DNA of 64,000 bases from positions 4,402,001-4,466,000 of the forward strand of contig NZ_CP046564.1 of NCBI RefSeq assembly GCF_009818105.1, read 5' to 3'. Made by a program: the position numbers and the translations under genes. Shown piece by piece: positions 55,150 to 64,000 of the stretch. The notes under the pieces are model-generated. The model saw only the letters and a program-made list of their open reading frames with translations, had not been told where the DNA came from and made no database searches. Source of the DNA: Bacillus sp. N1-1. Lineage in GTDB: Bacteria > Bacillota > Bacilli > Bacillales > Guptibacillaceae. Position 1 is the first letter of the stretch. Each line of letters begins with the position of its first letter.

Positions 55150-55313
55150 ACTTGTATACAAAAACGTGTACTTGTATACAAATTATGTTTACTTGTACAC
55201 GTTTTTGCACGCATACTGTTATGCCGGCGTGTGTACACTTTTGTATACTTGTATACGTAAAATGATTACAAGTGTACAAAAATGTATTCATGTACACGAA
55301 TTGCGTATACACG
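55150..55313. repeat. parC-like iteron cluster
   Basis: About nine short repeats with the core TTGTAYAC in either orientation: 55152-55159, 55172-55179, 55193-55200, 55231-55238, 55241-55248, 55249-55256, 55272-55279, 55291-55298 and 55304-55313 (degenerate). The first three are 20-21 bases apart, two helical turns, in one orientation. This is the expected form and place of a centromere for the adjacent ParM-ParR pair. Confidence 0.75.
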
Positions 55314-55459
55314 TATTTTTATTTCATTCAGATTTTGTTTTAGCTACTCCCTTACCTCCTTACTCTTACTCTCTTATTAAAAAATAGAGTTAAAATGATG
55401 GACCAATCAGAATAGAGAAAGAGTTAACCAGTTTTTAGTGTGGAATCTATCGATAAGAA

Positions 55460-55486
55460 AAAAGACTACACGAGAGGTAGTCTTTT
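55460..55486 (+). terminator. Hairpin between parC region and pseudogene
   Basis: AAAAGACTAC and GTAGTCTTTT arms with a short loop. Origin and orientation of the transcript are unclear. Confidence 0.5.
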
Positions 55487-55508
55487 AAAGAAGTTTATAT
55501 AAAAGGGG

Positions 55509-55741
55509 TTACATCAAAAAAACGACTCCTGCCCAAAACCATATTTCAAACCTAAAGTAACAATGCCTGTTAGGCTGCGCTGCTATAGCATATCCTTTTT
55601 TAACCGGGTTTTTCTTATCGATTCCCCAAAAACGATGGCCAGGAGAATGGATAAGGGATGAGAGGGGTAATAAAGAGGAAAAAGCAAATGATGCCTAATA
55701 CCATTGAGGATACAGCTAGACCATTACTGCTACTCTCTGAT
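55509..55741 (-). pseudogene. Decayed small membrane protein (DUF4190-like)
   Basis: Minus-strand remnant. One frame reads SNGLAVSSMVLGIICFFLF, typical of DUF4190 membrane proteins, and then stops near 55620; a second frame continues with HRFWGIDKKNPVKKGYAIA; a third gives SLTGIVTLGLKYGF; the last codons return to WAGVVFLM with a stop at 55509-55511. At least two frame changes are needed, and no start codon is present. The region is best seen as a decayed gene; the family call is tentative. Confidence 0.45.
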
Positions 55742-55904
55742 TAAGGTGCTGTATTTACGTTACATTCCAAATCAAATTACCCATTTTGAACCTGTTTTTA
55801 CATCATTGAATGTATTTAATTAATGAGCATTTTATTACAAAAAAGAAGCATGTAGCAGTTTTTTCATGCCACACGCTCTTATTTTTTCTATATCTTAGCA
55901 GTGA
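55742..55904. other. Spacer between pseudogene and mqo
   Basis: AT-rich, no gene. It contains a weak hairpin (GCATG/CATGC) at about 55849-55878 with a T run on the minus strand, which probably ends mqo. Confidence 0.45.
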
Positions 55905-57404
55905 TCAGCTATAAACAGGCTCGCCTTCATTAAGACCAAGAGTCTGTGCAATTAAGTGATTAATTTCCTTGAATAGCTCTGGATTTTCTTCTAAAGCATA
56001 TCCATGTGATGGGATCATTTCTTTAATTTTAGGCTCCCATTCTTGTAGGTATTCAGGGAAGCATCTTTCAAAAACCTCTAACATGACATGTACAGCAGTG
56101 GATGCACCTGGTGATGCACCAAGTAGCGCTGCAATTGAGCCATCTGAAGCCGTAACCACCTCTGTACCGAATTGAAGCGTTCCTTTGCCCTGTTCTTCCG
56201 TATCCTTAATAACTTGTACACGCTGTCCAGCTACAACGATATCCCAGTCTTCCTTTTGTGCTGTCGGGATAAATTCACGCAATTCTTCTATGCGCTTATC
56301 CTCGGATAACATCACTTGTTGGACAAGGTATTTCGTTAAACCCATTTCCTTAACGCCAGCAGCCATCATCGTTAATACATTATTAGGCTTTACAGAACTA
56401 ATTAAATCCATATTTGAACCAGTTTTAAGAAATTTAGGCGAAAATCCTGCAAATGGACCAAATAATAGGCTCTTTTTATCATCAATGAACCTTGTATCAA
56501 GATGAGGAACAGACATTGGAGGCGCTCCCACTTTCGCTTTGCCGTAAACCTTACCATGATGCTTTTCAATCACTTCAGGATTATTGCAGACCATGAACAG
56601 TCCACTTACTGGAAAGCCGCCAATTTGTTTTGATTCGGGTATACCGGTTTTTTGGAGCAATGGAAGGCTACCGCCCCCTCCTCCAATAAAGACAAAGTCT
56701 GCGGTATGGAATTCTAAATTATCATTAGCCATATCTTTTACTTTTACTTCCCACAGGCCTTCTTTCGTACGTTTAATATCCTCTACGCTACTCTTATAGT
56801 GAATGTCTACATTCTCGCGTTCTAAGTGCTCAAACATGAGACGGGTTAACGCCCCGAAATTCACATCTGTCCCAGAATCGATTTTTGTCGCAGCCATCGG
56901 TTCATCCGACGGACGACCTTCCATAATAAGTGGAATCCATTCCTTAAGTTTTTCAGGGTCCTCAGAAAGTTCCATGCCCTGAAACAGAGGATTTCCTGAC
57001 AACGCTTCCAAACGCTTTTTCAAAAACTTTACGTTATCTTCTCCAAAAACTAGACTCATATGGGGTATTGGTCTAATGAATTCTTGTGGATTGTGGATTA
57101 AGCCTTTGTTAACGAAATAAGACCAGAACTGTTTAGAGAGCTGGAACTGCTCGTTAATCTTGACTGCCTTGCTAATATCAATTGATCCGTCCGCTTTTTC
57201 AGACGTATAGTTTAGTTCGCATAGAGCAGAATGACCTGTCCCTGCATTATTCCATTCGTTCGAGCTTTCTTCTCCTGCACTTCCAAGTTTCTCAAAAACT
57301 TTAACATTCCATTCAGGTGCTAATTCTTTTAATAAAGATCCCAAAGTTGCACTCATGACTCCAGCACCAATTAAGATAATATCTTTTGTTTGATTCTTGC
57401 TCAT
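55905..57404 (-). CDS. mqo: Malate:quinone oxidoreductase
   Basis: Peripheral membrane flavoprotein that oxidises malate to oxaloacetate and passes electrons to menaquinone. It has 499 residues, the family length. The FAD motif is [20 protein letters not shown], followed by [21 protein letters not shown]; later segments are [21 protein letters not shown] and [14 protein letters not shown]. The C-terminal half contains [22 protein letters not shown] at 57404 follows AAGGAAGGG. Single gene. Confidence 0.95.
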   Translation of the reverse strand: MSKNQTKDIILIGAGVMSATLGSLLKELAPEWNVKVFEKLGSAGEESSNEWNNAGTGHSALCELNYTSEKADGSIDISKAVKINEQFQLSKQFWSYFVNKGLIHNPQEFIRPIPHMSLVFGEDNVKFLKKRLEALSGNPLFQGMELSEDPEKLKEWIPLIMEGRPSDEPMAATKIDSGTDVNFGALTRLMFEHLERENVDIHYKSSVEDIKRTKEGLWEVKVKDMANDNLEFHTADFVFIGGGGGSLPLLQKTGIPESKQIGGFPVSGLFMVCNNPEVIEKHHGKVYGKAKVGAPPMSVPHLDTRFIDDKKSLLFGPFAGFSPKFLKTGSNMDLISSVKPNNVLTMMAAGVKEMGLTKYLVQQVMLSEDKRIEELREFIPTAQKEDWDIVVAGQRVQVIKDTEEQGKGTLQFGTEVVTASDGSIAALLGASPGASTAVHVMLEVFERCFPEYLQEWEPKIKEMIPSHGYALEENPELFKEINHLIAQTLGLNEGEPVYS

Positions 57405-57885
57405 GATACCCTTCCTTGTCTCATTTATTTGTAATAAAAAGAATAGGCGCTCATGCTCAAATGTCATAAAAAGCAAAGCGACACTTAGGTACACAACATG
57501 TTCTATCCTAATTATACCTTATCATAGACAATTGTTATAATTGTAGAAAAAATAACAGATAATCTGATGCGTTTTTACTAATGTTTACACATTATTAACT
57601 AGTAAAAGGGTGAAAATAAAGATGGATAAGAAACCAAAATAGAAATCAGACCAGTTAAATAGGACATTTTAGTATGCTTCCCCTTCCACCTTGTTTACAG
57701 ACCCAGTTGTTTCGATATGAGGCTCTGTTAACACAAATCGACTCGTTCTCTTGCACTTTTCGTATAATACTATTAAAGTATATATCGGTTGAAACCGAGT
57801 CTAGCTTGCAATAGATCAGACGGAAACTTTTTTACTTTTTAATTTTGGGAAGGTTTTTTCCCTTAAGGAAAGGGTTTAGATATAC
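57405..57885. other. Divergent intergenic region mqo / dus
   Basis: About 480 bases without a credible gene. It contains promoters for both genes, including a TATAAT near 57764-57769, a small TCGGTT/AACCGA hairpin around 57785-57798 and a purine-rich leader ending in AAGGAAAGGG. I see no riboswitch. Confidence 0.5.
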
Positions 57886-58884
57886 ATGAAAGAGAATTTT
57901 TGGAAAGAGTTGCCACGGCCGTTTTTTGTTCTGGCACCAATGGAAGCCGTGACAGATGTCGTTTTTAGACATGTTGTGAGTGAAGCAGCAAGACCTGACG
58001 TATTTTTTACAGAGTTTACAAATTCAGAAAGCTACTGCCATCCGAGAGGAAAAGACAGCTTACGAGGACGACTGACGTTTACGGAAGATGAACAACCAAT
58101 CGTCGCTCATATTTGGGGAGACAAGCCCGAATACTTCCGCGAAATGAGTATCGGTATGGCAGAAATGGGGTATCGGGGAGTCGACATCAATATGGGCTGT
58201 CCTGCTCCCAATGTTGCACCAAAAGGAAAAGGATGCGGACTGATTCGCCGTCCTGATGTTGCAGCAGAAATCATCCAAGCAGCAAAAGCAGGAGGGCTGC
58301 CCGTGAGTGTAAAAACTCGTCTCGGTTACACAGAAGTGGAAGAATGGCGCCACTGGCTGAGGCACCTTCTGGAACAGGATATTGTGAATCTTTCCATCCA
58401 CCTCCGTACGAAGAAAGAAATGAGCGATGTTGATGCTCACTGGGAGCTAATTCCAGAGATCAAGAAACTTCGTGACGAAGTTGCCCCTGATACGCTTCTG
58501 ACGATCAACGGAGATATTCCAGATCGTCAGAAGGGGCTTGAACTTGTTGAGAAATACGGAGTCGACGGAGTAATGATCGGACGAGGAATCTTCCATAACC
58601 CGTTTGCTTTTGAAAAAGAAAAGAAAGAGCATACGAGTGAAGAATTGCTTGATCTGCTGAGACTTCAGCTCGACCTTCATGATAAATATGATAAAGAACT
58701 CGAGCCGCGCATCTACAAAGCGCTTCCCCGCTTCTTTAAAATTTACGTTCGCGGCTTTCGCGGAGCAAGTGAATTGAGAAATCAACTGATGAATACAAAA
58801 TCTACTGACGAAGCACGTGCTCTTCTCGATGAGTTTATAGAGAACAATGGTTTAAAGGGCCAGAGTGGTTTTACGGTTTCTTGA
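57886..58884 (+). CDS. tRNA-dihydrouridine synthase
   Basis: FMN enzyme of 332 residues that reduces uridines in tRNA. The TIM barrel starts [19 protein letters not shown]; the catalytic Cys is in [20 protein letters not shown], and VKTRLGY and [12 protein letters not shown] carry FMN contacts. The C-terminal helical domain is present. It belongs to a Dus subgroup separate from DusB; I leave the symbol open. ATG at 57886, ribosome site AAGGAAAGGG. Closed by its own terminator. Confidence 0.9.
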   Translation: MKENFWKELPRPFFVLAPMEAVTDVVFRHVVSEAARPDVFFTEFTNSESYCHPRGKDSLRGRLTFTEDEQPIVAHIWGDKPEYFREMSIGMAEMGYRGVDINMGCPAPNVAPKGKGCGLIRRPDVAAEIIQAAKAGGLPVSVKTRLGYTEVEEWRHWLRHLLEQDIVNLSIHLRTKKEMSDVDAHWELIPEIKKLRDEVAPDTLLTINGDIPDRQKGLELVEKYGVDGVMIGRGIFHNPFAFEKEKKEHTSEELLDLLRLQLDLHDKYDKELEPRIYKALPRFFKIYVRGFRGASELRNQLMNTKSTDEARALLDEFIENNGLKGQSGFTVS

Positions 58885-58926
58885 GTTAAATTTGTTTCGT
58901 TTAAAACGATAGTAGGTTCTTTATAG

Positions 58927-58961
58927 GAGAGGAAAGCCAATCGTGCTTTTCTCTCTTTTTT
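58927..58961 (+). terminator. Terminator after dus
   Basis: GAGAGGAAAGC and GCTTTTCTCTC arms (one G-U) around CAATCGT, then six T. Confidence 0.88.
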
Positions 58962-59176
58962 ATTGATATTTAAGCAAAAAAAAGCATTGGTGAACAACTA
59001 AGCTTCCCAATGCCTTCATTATTTTAACCCCCTGGCGATTCAGTGAATGCCGCGGCAGTTGCAGATCTTCTTTTAGAACGATTAAGGACAATAGTGTAGG
59101 CAGCCCCCTCTACTCTCAAGCATAATCACACCGAGGAAAGCCAACTTATTCATCACAGCTTAAAATTAAGCGAGAA

Positions 59177-59216
59177 AAAGGACTAGGAAGATAATCTTTA
59201 TTATCCCAGTCCTTTG
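59177..59216. terminator. Hairpin downstream of rlmH
   Basis: AAAGGACT with AGTCCTTT, extended by imperfect pairing to a stem of about 16 pairs with T run. Confidence 0.7.
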
Positions 59217-59293
59217 GAAATATTTCTGACTAGTAGTTTCCTAGTCAAAATATTTCATATGTGATATCTGTTTCATACCACCAAAAACCGTAT

Positions 59294-59773
59294 TTATTTA
59301 TGATACGGTTCCCCTCGATTAATCTTAAACGCTCGATACACCTGCTCCACCAAGATAAGCCGCATCAGCTGATGAGGAAACGTCATTTTAGAAAAAGAAA
59401 GCGTATCGTTTGCTCGTTGAATAACATCGTTACTTAATCCAAGTGATCCACCAATGACGAAGGCAATCTTGCTTTTCCCGTATGTCGCTAACTGATCAAG
59501 ATCTCGAGCAAGTTGCTCAGATGTTTTCATTTTTCCGTTTATTGCAAGAGCGATCACGTGAGCATCAGGTGAAATCTTAGACAAAATGCGGTCCCCTTCT
59601 GCTTTTTTCACCTGGATCATTTCCGTCTCACTTAAATTTTCCGGTGCTTTTTCATCAGGAACTTCAATCACGTCGATTTTAGCGAAAGGCCCTAATCGCT
59701 TTGTGTATTCTTCAATTCCTTGTTTCAAATATTTCTCTTTCAGCTTTCCTACCGTTACAATACTGATATTCAA
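59294..59773 (-). CDS. rlmH: 23S rRNA pseudouridine-1915 N3-methyltransferase
   Basis: SPOUT-class methyltransferase of 159 residues, the standard RlmH length. It begins [23 protein letters not shown]; the SAM-binding knot is [17 protein letters not shown], and the C-terminal [17 protein letters not shown] is diagnostic. The stop lies in a hairpin AACCGTA/TACGGTT. It is the last gene of the wal-htrC cluster, as in B. subtilis (yydA). The leader holds a DnaA box cluster. Confidence 0.96.
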   Translation of the reverse strand: MNISIVTVGKLKEKYLKQGIEEYTKRLGPFAKIDVIEVPDEKAPENLSETEMIQVKKAEGDRILSKISPDAHVIALAINGKMKTSEQLARDLDQLATYGKSKIAFVIGGSLGLSNDVIQRANDTLSFSKMTFPHQLMRLILVEQVYRAFKINRGEPYHK

Positions 59774-59777
59774 AAGT

Positions 59778-59868
59778 TATCCCCACCTGTGTATCATTTT
59801 GTAAATCCACAGCAAATAAACAGGTTATCCACAGATTTTATCCACATATACACATTTTTCATCCACAT
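59778..59868 (+). promoter_or_regulatory. DnaA box cluster upstream of rlmH
   Basis: Two perfect DnaA boxes TTATCCACA (59826-59834, 59839-59847) and near matches TTATCCCCA (59778-59786) and TCATCCACA (59860-59868), all in one orientation. A further TTGTCCACA on the minus strand lies in the next gene (59931-59939). The density is far above chance for a region of 90 bases. Confidence 0.75.
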
Positions 59869-59882
59869 ATCGTGACCGAATA

Positions 59883-60047
59883 TTAGTTCGACACCATATA
59901 TGTTGCGTTATTTTTACAATACTCACATTCTGTGGACAACTTTTCTGTGTCATTTCCCACTTTCTCTAGTACAGGAAACTGTCCTGTTTCATCTACAGCA
60001 ACATCAAGAGCCAGCTCTACATGTTCTTCACAACAATAAATTTTCAT
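59883..60047 (-). CDS. yyzF: CxxH/CxxC small protein (YyzF type)
   Basis: Protein of 54 residues: MKIYCCEEHVELALDVAVDE at the start, then ECEYCKNNATYMVSN at the end. The paired CxxH and CxxC motifs match the small putative zinc-binding family next to rlmH in Bacillus. ATG at 60047 follows AAAGGAG. Function unknown. It sits between htrC and rlmH in the same direction. Confidence 0.82.
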   Translation of the reverse strand: MKIYCCEEHVELALDVAVDETGQFPVLEKVGNDTEKLSTECEYCKNNATYMVSN

Positions 60048-60126
60048 ACAATCGCTCCTTTCTAACCATGTCGTTTCAAAGGTGTTTTTCCAAAAGGAAA
60101 CAGGAGAGTTTCCTCCCCTGTTATGG

Positions 60127-61338
60127 TTACGAATGTTGCTGCTCAGCTAGCGTAACTTCAACCTCTTGCTTTGTTCCTTCACGATAGATCGTTAATTTCA
60201 CGCGATCGCCAATTTCTTTCTTAGTGTAAAGAAACTTACGTAGATCAATGGAATTCTTAATCTTATTCCCGTCCATCGCTGTAATTACATCTAACTCTTT
60301 TAGACCCGCAATTTCTCCAGAAGATGTTGGAAACACGCTCATCACCACAACCCCATAATCGACCTTATCAGGCAGCTTGAGAGACTCGCTCCAATGGTAA
60401 GTTGGAATTTCAGATAGTGATTTTGTTCCGATTCCAATCTCAGGTCTTCTTACTTCACCGTACGATTCAAGATCGTTGATAATTGGCTCAGCGATATTTA
60501 TTGGGATTGAAAACCCGATTCCTTCTACGCTTGATTGAGCAATCTTCATAGAGTTAATTCCTACAAGTTGACCTGAAATATTAATTAACGCTCCACCACT
60601 ATTTCCGGGATTAATCGATGCATCTGTTTGAATAACGTCTGCATTCCAATCAATGGTCCCGTTTTGGTCTGTATCTACTGGAAAAGAGCGCTCCGGATTA
60701 CTGATTATACCCTGCGTTACCGTTCCTTCTAGGAAGCCTAAAGGGTTACCAATCGCAATAGCTGGCTCACCTGGCTTTAACGTATCGGAATCACCGAACT
60801 CTGCGACCATTGTAACCGCCTCAGAAGGGATTTTAAGCACCGCCAGGTCCATTAGAGGGTCAGTGCCTACAAGCTCTGCTGAAACGCGTTTCTCGGCGTT
60901 TAAACTCACTTCAAGCTGTCCTGCACCTTCTACCACGTGATTATTTGTTACAACAAAGGCATCTTTACCCTCTTTTTTGTATATAACACCAGATCCCGCT
61001 CCAGCTTCTCCGTAATCTTCTGCCCAGAAATCGGTTTTCTGCAGATTAATAACACCCACTACCGCTTCCCCTACGTTTTCTACCGCTGACGTAATATCAT
61101 TTGTTACATCAATGCTAAGGTTCTTTGTAATCTGTTGCTGTTCAGCTTCTGATTCCGCTTCTTCTTCTTGAGGAGGAGCGATATCAGGTAGCACCCCTAC
61201 GTCTGATAGAGCAGGAACCGTAAATAGAATGAGCAGTGCACCGAGGATTGCACCAACTAATCCCGCCATAAATGCTCCGCCACGGTTCCCTTTCTGCCGC
61301 ATTGGTCGGTTGTTTTCATCGCTATCATAATAGCCCAA
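60127..61338 (-). CDS. htrC: HtrA-type serine protease (HtrC)
   Basis: Membrane-anchored S1C protease of 403 residues acting outside the membrane. One membrane helix lies at residues 23-41, then an acidic linker. The catalytic triad is His134 (VVTNNHVV), Asp164 (MDLAVLK) and Ser247 (NPGNSGGAL); a PDZ domain follows (about 305-390). The start is TTG at 61338 with AAAGGA eleven bases upstream; other TTG/GTG codons nearby make the true start uncertain by a few residues. It follows walJ as in B. subtilis. Confidence 0.93.
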   Translation of the reverse strand: MGYYDSDENNRPMRQKGNRGGAFMAGLVGAILGALLILFTVPALSDVGVLPDIAPPQEEEAESEAEQQQITKNLSIDVTNDITSAVENVGEAVVGVINLQKTDFWAEDYGEAGAGSGVIYKKEGKDAFVVTNNHVVEGAGQLEVSLNAEKRVSAELVGTDPLMDLAVLKIPSEAVTMVAEFGDSDTLKPGEPAIAIGNPLGFLEGTVTQGIISNPERSFPVDTDQNGTIDWNADVIQTDASINPGNSGGALINISGQLVGINSMKIAQSSVEGIGFSIPINIAEPIINDLESYGEVRRPEIGIGTKSLSEIPTYHWSESLKLPDKVDYGVVVMSVFPTSSGEIAGLKELDVITAMDGNKIKNSIDLRKFLYTKKEIGDRVKLTIYREGTKQEVEVTLAEQQHS

Positions 61339-61415
61339 AGTGTTCACCAATCCTTTCAATTAAAAAAGGAGACCTTTAAGACCAATTTCGTTCACCAAAA
61401 CTCATTTCTACGAAT

Positions 61416-62210
61416 TTATAATTTTGTTAGAACCGTAGGGGAAGCAGGATCTGTATCATATAACGCAACCTGCTCTCCTACTGCAAAACCATTTTGTTCA
61501 AGAGTTTGTTGGACAGAAAGTCTTGCCAGGTCTTTCATGTTATTATCTTTACTTAAATGGGCTAAATAAATACGCTTTGTTTGATCACCAATAATGTCCG
61601 ACAGGGCTGCCGCGGCATCTTCATTTGAAACGTGCCCCATATCACCTAGAATACGTCTCTTCACGTTCCATGGATAGCGCCCCATCATTAACATATTAAT
61701 GTCATGATTTGACTCAAACACGAGCATATCTGAATTGCGAATCGTGCCTTTAATGCGATCACTTACGTAGCCAAGATCAGTTGCGATACTCAACTTCTTG
61801 CCTTCGTGATGAAATGCATAAAACATTGGCTCAGCTGCATCATGCGAAACACCAAATGATTCAACATCCAGATCATCGAAAGTTTTGATTGTATCCATAT
61901 CAAAATGAAACTTTTGCTCCACGGGTATTTCACCAATCAATCCTGACATCGCATCCCACGTTTTTGAATTGGCATAAATGGGAAGCTTGTAGCGTCTTGC
62001 GAAAATACCAAGTCCTTTAATATGATCACTATGCTCGTGCGTCACAAGCAACCCATCCAGATCCTTTGGATCGAGATGGGCTTTCGCGAACAGTTCTTCA
62101 AGTTTCTTTCCACTTAATCCGGCATCGACTAAAAGCTTGTGCTTCTCTGTACCAACATAAATGGCATTACCTGTGCTTCCACTTGCAAGCACACTAAATT
62201 CAAGAGACAT
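61416..62210 (-). CDS. walJ: Metallo-beta-lactamase fold protein of the Wal regulon
   Basis: Cytoplasmic MBL-fold hydrolase of 264 residues (YycJ). The metal motif is [15 protein letters not shown] with further His in [10 protein letters not shown], and [10 protein letters not shown]. The protein is encoded with the WalKR cell-wall two-component system and is thought to act on DNA (5'-3' exonuclease in some reports). ATG at 62210 follows GGAGAGGA. It follows walI by 14 bases. Confidence 0.95.
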   Translation of the reverse strand: MSLEFSVLASGSTGNAIYVGTEKHKLLVDAGLSGKKLEELFAKAHLDPKDLDGLLVTHEHSDHIKGLGIFARRYKLPIYANSKTWDAMSGLIGEIPVEQKFHFDMDTIKTFDDLDVESFGVSHDAAEPMFYAFHHEGKKLSIATDLGYVSDRIKGTIRNSDMLVFESNHDINMLMMGRYPWNVKRRILGDMGHVSNEDAAAALSDIIGDQTKRIYLAHLSKDNNMKDLARLSVQQTLEQNGFAVGEQVALYDTDPASPTVLTKL

Positions 62211-62224
62211 ATAACGTTCCTCTC

Positions 62225-63124
62225 CTACTTATCGCTTGTACCCGTCTTCGGCTTTGAAGGATCAGGCTGATTGCTGCCATCTGATTCCTTCTCCTCCTGT
62301 TCACTTTCAATACTTTCTTCAGAATCACTAAACACTGTTTTTTCAATCGCATTAACGTAATAATTTTTTTCTGGATCATCATTCTTTTTATTCGAAACAA
62401 CAACTTGCCACGTTGGAACAAAGACAAATGTATCCCGCTCATCTTCATTTGCGACAGTTGTATAATAACCAATCGACATATTTTCAACTTCATCATTCAA
62501 ACCAATATTTTGTTGGTTTAGTAAAAGACCAATCGTTTCAGAAGCGGGATCAATCTTACGTTCTTTGCCTATTTTCTGAAGGCTTAAATAGGTTTGTGTA
62601 TAAGAAACAACTTTATCGTCCTCAAGTGTTACAATCAACATGCCTGATTCTTGACTATATATCGGGCGATCCTCAAACGTTTCTACGAAATACTTAATGT
62701 TTGGGTTGTTTTCAGCAGGACCGTAATATTGATACTTCCCACCTTCATAAACATACGTTTCTAAAAAGATCGAAAAAGCAGAAGGCTCTGTTGGATCACT
62801 TATAGGAAAAGGCTTCTTAAGCGTTGAAACTAATTTTTCTCCATCAAGTGTAATATCCTGACTCGTTCCTTCTTCGAGCGTTTTCTCTTCTTCCTCTGTA
62901 AATTCATGAACATCTCCACTAATAAAAGACATTTTTTCTGATTGCACAGGAAGGTTCTTTTCATACGTTACGTTTAGATTTTTTAGCTGATCTTCAATCG
63001 TAACCTGTTTCTGTTGTTCAATTTCACTTAATTCCGTTTGCTTTTTAAATAAATCACTTGCCAGAAAGATATTAAACACCAGGAAGGTTAAGATTAATAT
63101 CGTTTTCGTTCTATTCCAATCCAA
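62225..63124 (-). CDS. walI: WalK regulator WalI
   Basis: Membrane-anchored extracytoplasmic protein of 299 residues (YycI). The N-terminal [19 protein letters not shown] is the family anchor; the rest is a YycI domain (repeated beta-alpha folds), with an acidic Ser/Glu-rich C-terminus. The start is TTG at 63124 with GGAGGGG seven bases upstream. It overlaps the end of walH by 14 bases, as is usual for this pair. WalH and WalI together restrain the WalK kinase. Confidence 0.94.
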   Translation of the reverse strand: MDWNRTKTILILTFLVFNIFLASDLFKKQTELSEIEQQKQVTIEDQLKNLNVTYEKNLPVQSEKMSFISGDVHEFTEEEEKTLEEGTSQDITLDGEKLVSTLKKPFPISDPTEPSAFSIFLETYVYEGGKYQYYGPAENNPNIKYFVETFEDRPIYSQESGMLIVTLEDDKVVSYTQTYLSLQKIGKERKIDPASETIGLLLNQQNIGLNDEVENMSIGYYTTVANEDERDTFVFVPTWQVVVSNKKNDDPEKNYYVNAIEKTVFSDSEESIESEQEEKESDGSNQPDPSKPKTGTSDK

Positions 63125-64000
63125 CTTCTTCCCCTCCCAGTGCATTGCTATTAGATTGCAGCGGTGTCCAGGTACCATTCAATTTCACAAACCATTGGGG
63201 AATCAGCGAAAAGTCATATGGCTGATTTGCTGAACGATCAATTGTATAACCAACTGTCATGTTTTGTATCTCACTTGTTTTAAAGCTTCCTTCTTCAAGT
63301 AGTGCCACAACATCTTCATAACCTGGCAGCTGACGTTCACTAATTTCTTTCGTGTATTGGATAATTTTTAACATCCGCTTGTACGTGCTAACATCATTAT
63401 TTTCTAACGTCACGTTAACCTCATCTAAATCTTCTGTAGAAGAACTATAAACGGGATAACCTTCTGTATAAAGACGGAAAGTGATTTGATCTGTATTTTT
63501 CTGAGAAGATGTAACCCATTCGCTGAGCACATACTTATCATCGTTTAAATCAGTTATACGGAAGCCAAAATGCTTGTTAATAAAGCCATACGCATCAAGA
63601 ATAGGTGATTCATTTGCTACAAATTGACTTGACGTTGATGGTGGATTCTTAAAGATCATGTATTCATTGTCGTAATTAAAAGTTAAATCTCGACTTCCAT
63701 CTGTATAAAGATCTGAAATGTTGTTAAAGGTGTTCTTTTCAACCGTATCTTGTTCAGGGAAAAGCGCTTCTTTAAAATCTTCTTCATTTGCCAGTTCATC
63801 TGTACTTCCTCCGAATGAAGCAATCGACTGACCTTGAATCGGTAAATAAAAAACAGGAGATTTATCAGAAACTTGAAGTTCTTTAGCTCGAGCCATCTCC
63901 ATTTTCTCCGCTTCACTACTAGTAATATCAAAGGAAGAGAAGACGTTTGAATACCATTCCTTCACTTTACTAGAAGCCTCAATCGTGGCACGCATGCCAA
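63111..64000 (-). CDS. walH: WalK regulator WalH (5' end cut by window)
   Basis: C-terminal about 296 residues of YycH; the first about 140 residues and the start lie beyond the window. Visible segments include FYLPIQGQSIASFGGSTDEL and DRSANQPYDFSLIPQWFVKLNGTW, typical for the C-terminal YycH domain. No stop or frameshift is seen. It works with WalI on the WalK sensor kinase. walR and walK are expected just outside the window. Confidence 0.93.
   Translation of the reverse strand, partial: GMRATIEASSKVKEWYSNVFSSFDITSSEAEKMEMARAKELQVSDKSPVFYLPIQGQSIASFGGSTDELANEEDFKEALFPEQDTVEKNTFNNISDLYTDGSRDLTFNYDNEYMIFKNPPSTSSQFVANESPILDAYGFINKHFGFRITDLNDDKYVLSEWVTSSQKNTDQITFRLYTEGYPVYSSSTEDLDEVNVTLENNDVSTYKRMLKIIQYTKEISERQLPGYEDVVALLEEGSFKTSEIQNMTVGYTIDRSANQPYDFSLIPQWFVKLNGTWTPLQSNSNALGGEEVGLE

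Larger units (their letters stand above)
58885..59293. other. Intergenic region with terminators, no gene
   Basis: Contains the dus terminator, two hairpins near the rlmH end and about 200 bases of unclear sequence between 58990 and 59170. The minus strand of that part has no open frame of useful length. Confidence 0.5.

Noticed and set aside
55150..55313. CRISPR array in the repeat cluster
   Set aside because: Repeats are 8-12 bases, of mixed orientation and uneven spacing, with no 25-40 base repeats or unique spacers and no cas genes.
57760..57885. Riboswitch or T-box in the dus leader
   Set aside because: A small hairpin and promoter are visible, but none of the conserved cores of known riboswitches or T-box elements can be found.

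Overview
The window is a chromosomal segment of a low-GC, endospore-forming Bacillaceae species, probably a Bacillus, Alkalihalobacillus or Pseudalkalibacillus relative. The evidence is the walH-walI-walJ-htrC-rlmH order at the right edge, an aa3-type menaquinol oxidase operon, Nag and Sac/Scr PTS loci of Bacillus type, a chloride-free set of CcpA-type cre sites, and a short protein resembling gamma-type spore proteins. In relatives the wal operon lies close to oriC, so the right end is probably origin-proximal. I saw no rRNA or tRNA genes, no insertion sequences and no CRISPR array. The gene borders given here use the start codon with the best ribosome binding site, and several starts are TTG or GTG.

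Layout. 1-3445 holds qoxC (cut by the window edge), qoxB and qoxA on the minus strand, with an FNR/CRP-like palindrome at the promoter. 3777-7890 is a sucrose locus (scrR, sacP, sacA). 8111-18901 holds a multidrug-type MFS pump, a COG2509 flavoprotein, an NhaP-type antiporter with an RCK tail, topB, a cupin-HD-GYP protein, a secreted coiled-coil protein and an oligo-1,6-glucosidase. 19133-20971 is adenine deaminase behind a purine riboswitch of the guanine type. 21013-23874 has an Fe-alcohol dehydrogenase, a Gfo/Idh/MocA oxidoreductase and carD. 23931-24322 is a run of three structured repeats. 24314-27951 is a gluconate locus (gntK, short 6-phosphogluconate dehydrogenase, divergent RpiR regulator).

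28102-36414 is the most unusual metabolic block. It contains an old-yellow-enzyme homologue, then a molybdopterin oxidoreductase with a DUF1330 protein, a GAF-LuxR regulator, and a divergent operon of R2-like ligand-binding oxidase (R2lox), aldehyde dehydrogenase and Fe-alcohol dehydrogenase. R2lox has no firmly assigned physiological reaction, so this operon suggests an oxidation pathway from substrate to alcohol, aldehyde and acid, controlled by CcpA and the LuxR-type protein. That pathway is inference. 36452-47631 holds general genes: a SAM methyltransferase, a second MFS pump, the ythPQ-type ABC exporter, an RQC-domain protein, a phospholipase D-like protein, a LiaG-like protein and two very small genes.

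47760-53227 is an N-acetylglucosamine locus: nagA-nagB-nagR with a SIS protein, divergent from nagP, with two mirrored NagR operators over the two promoters. 53275-55320 looks like a complete type II (actin-like) partition system on the chromosome: an iteron cluster (parC-like), a ParM-like ATPase and a ribbon-helix-helix ParR-like adaptor. Plasmids usually carry this kind of system, and here it sits a few kilobases from the wal operon. The rest is mqo, a dus gene, rlmH preceded by a cluster of DnaA boxes, a small CxxH/CxxC protein, htrC, walJ, walI and a truncated walH.
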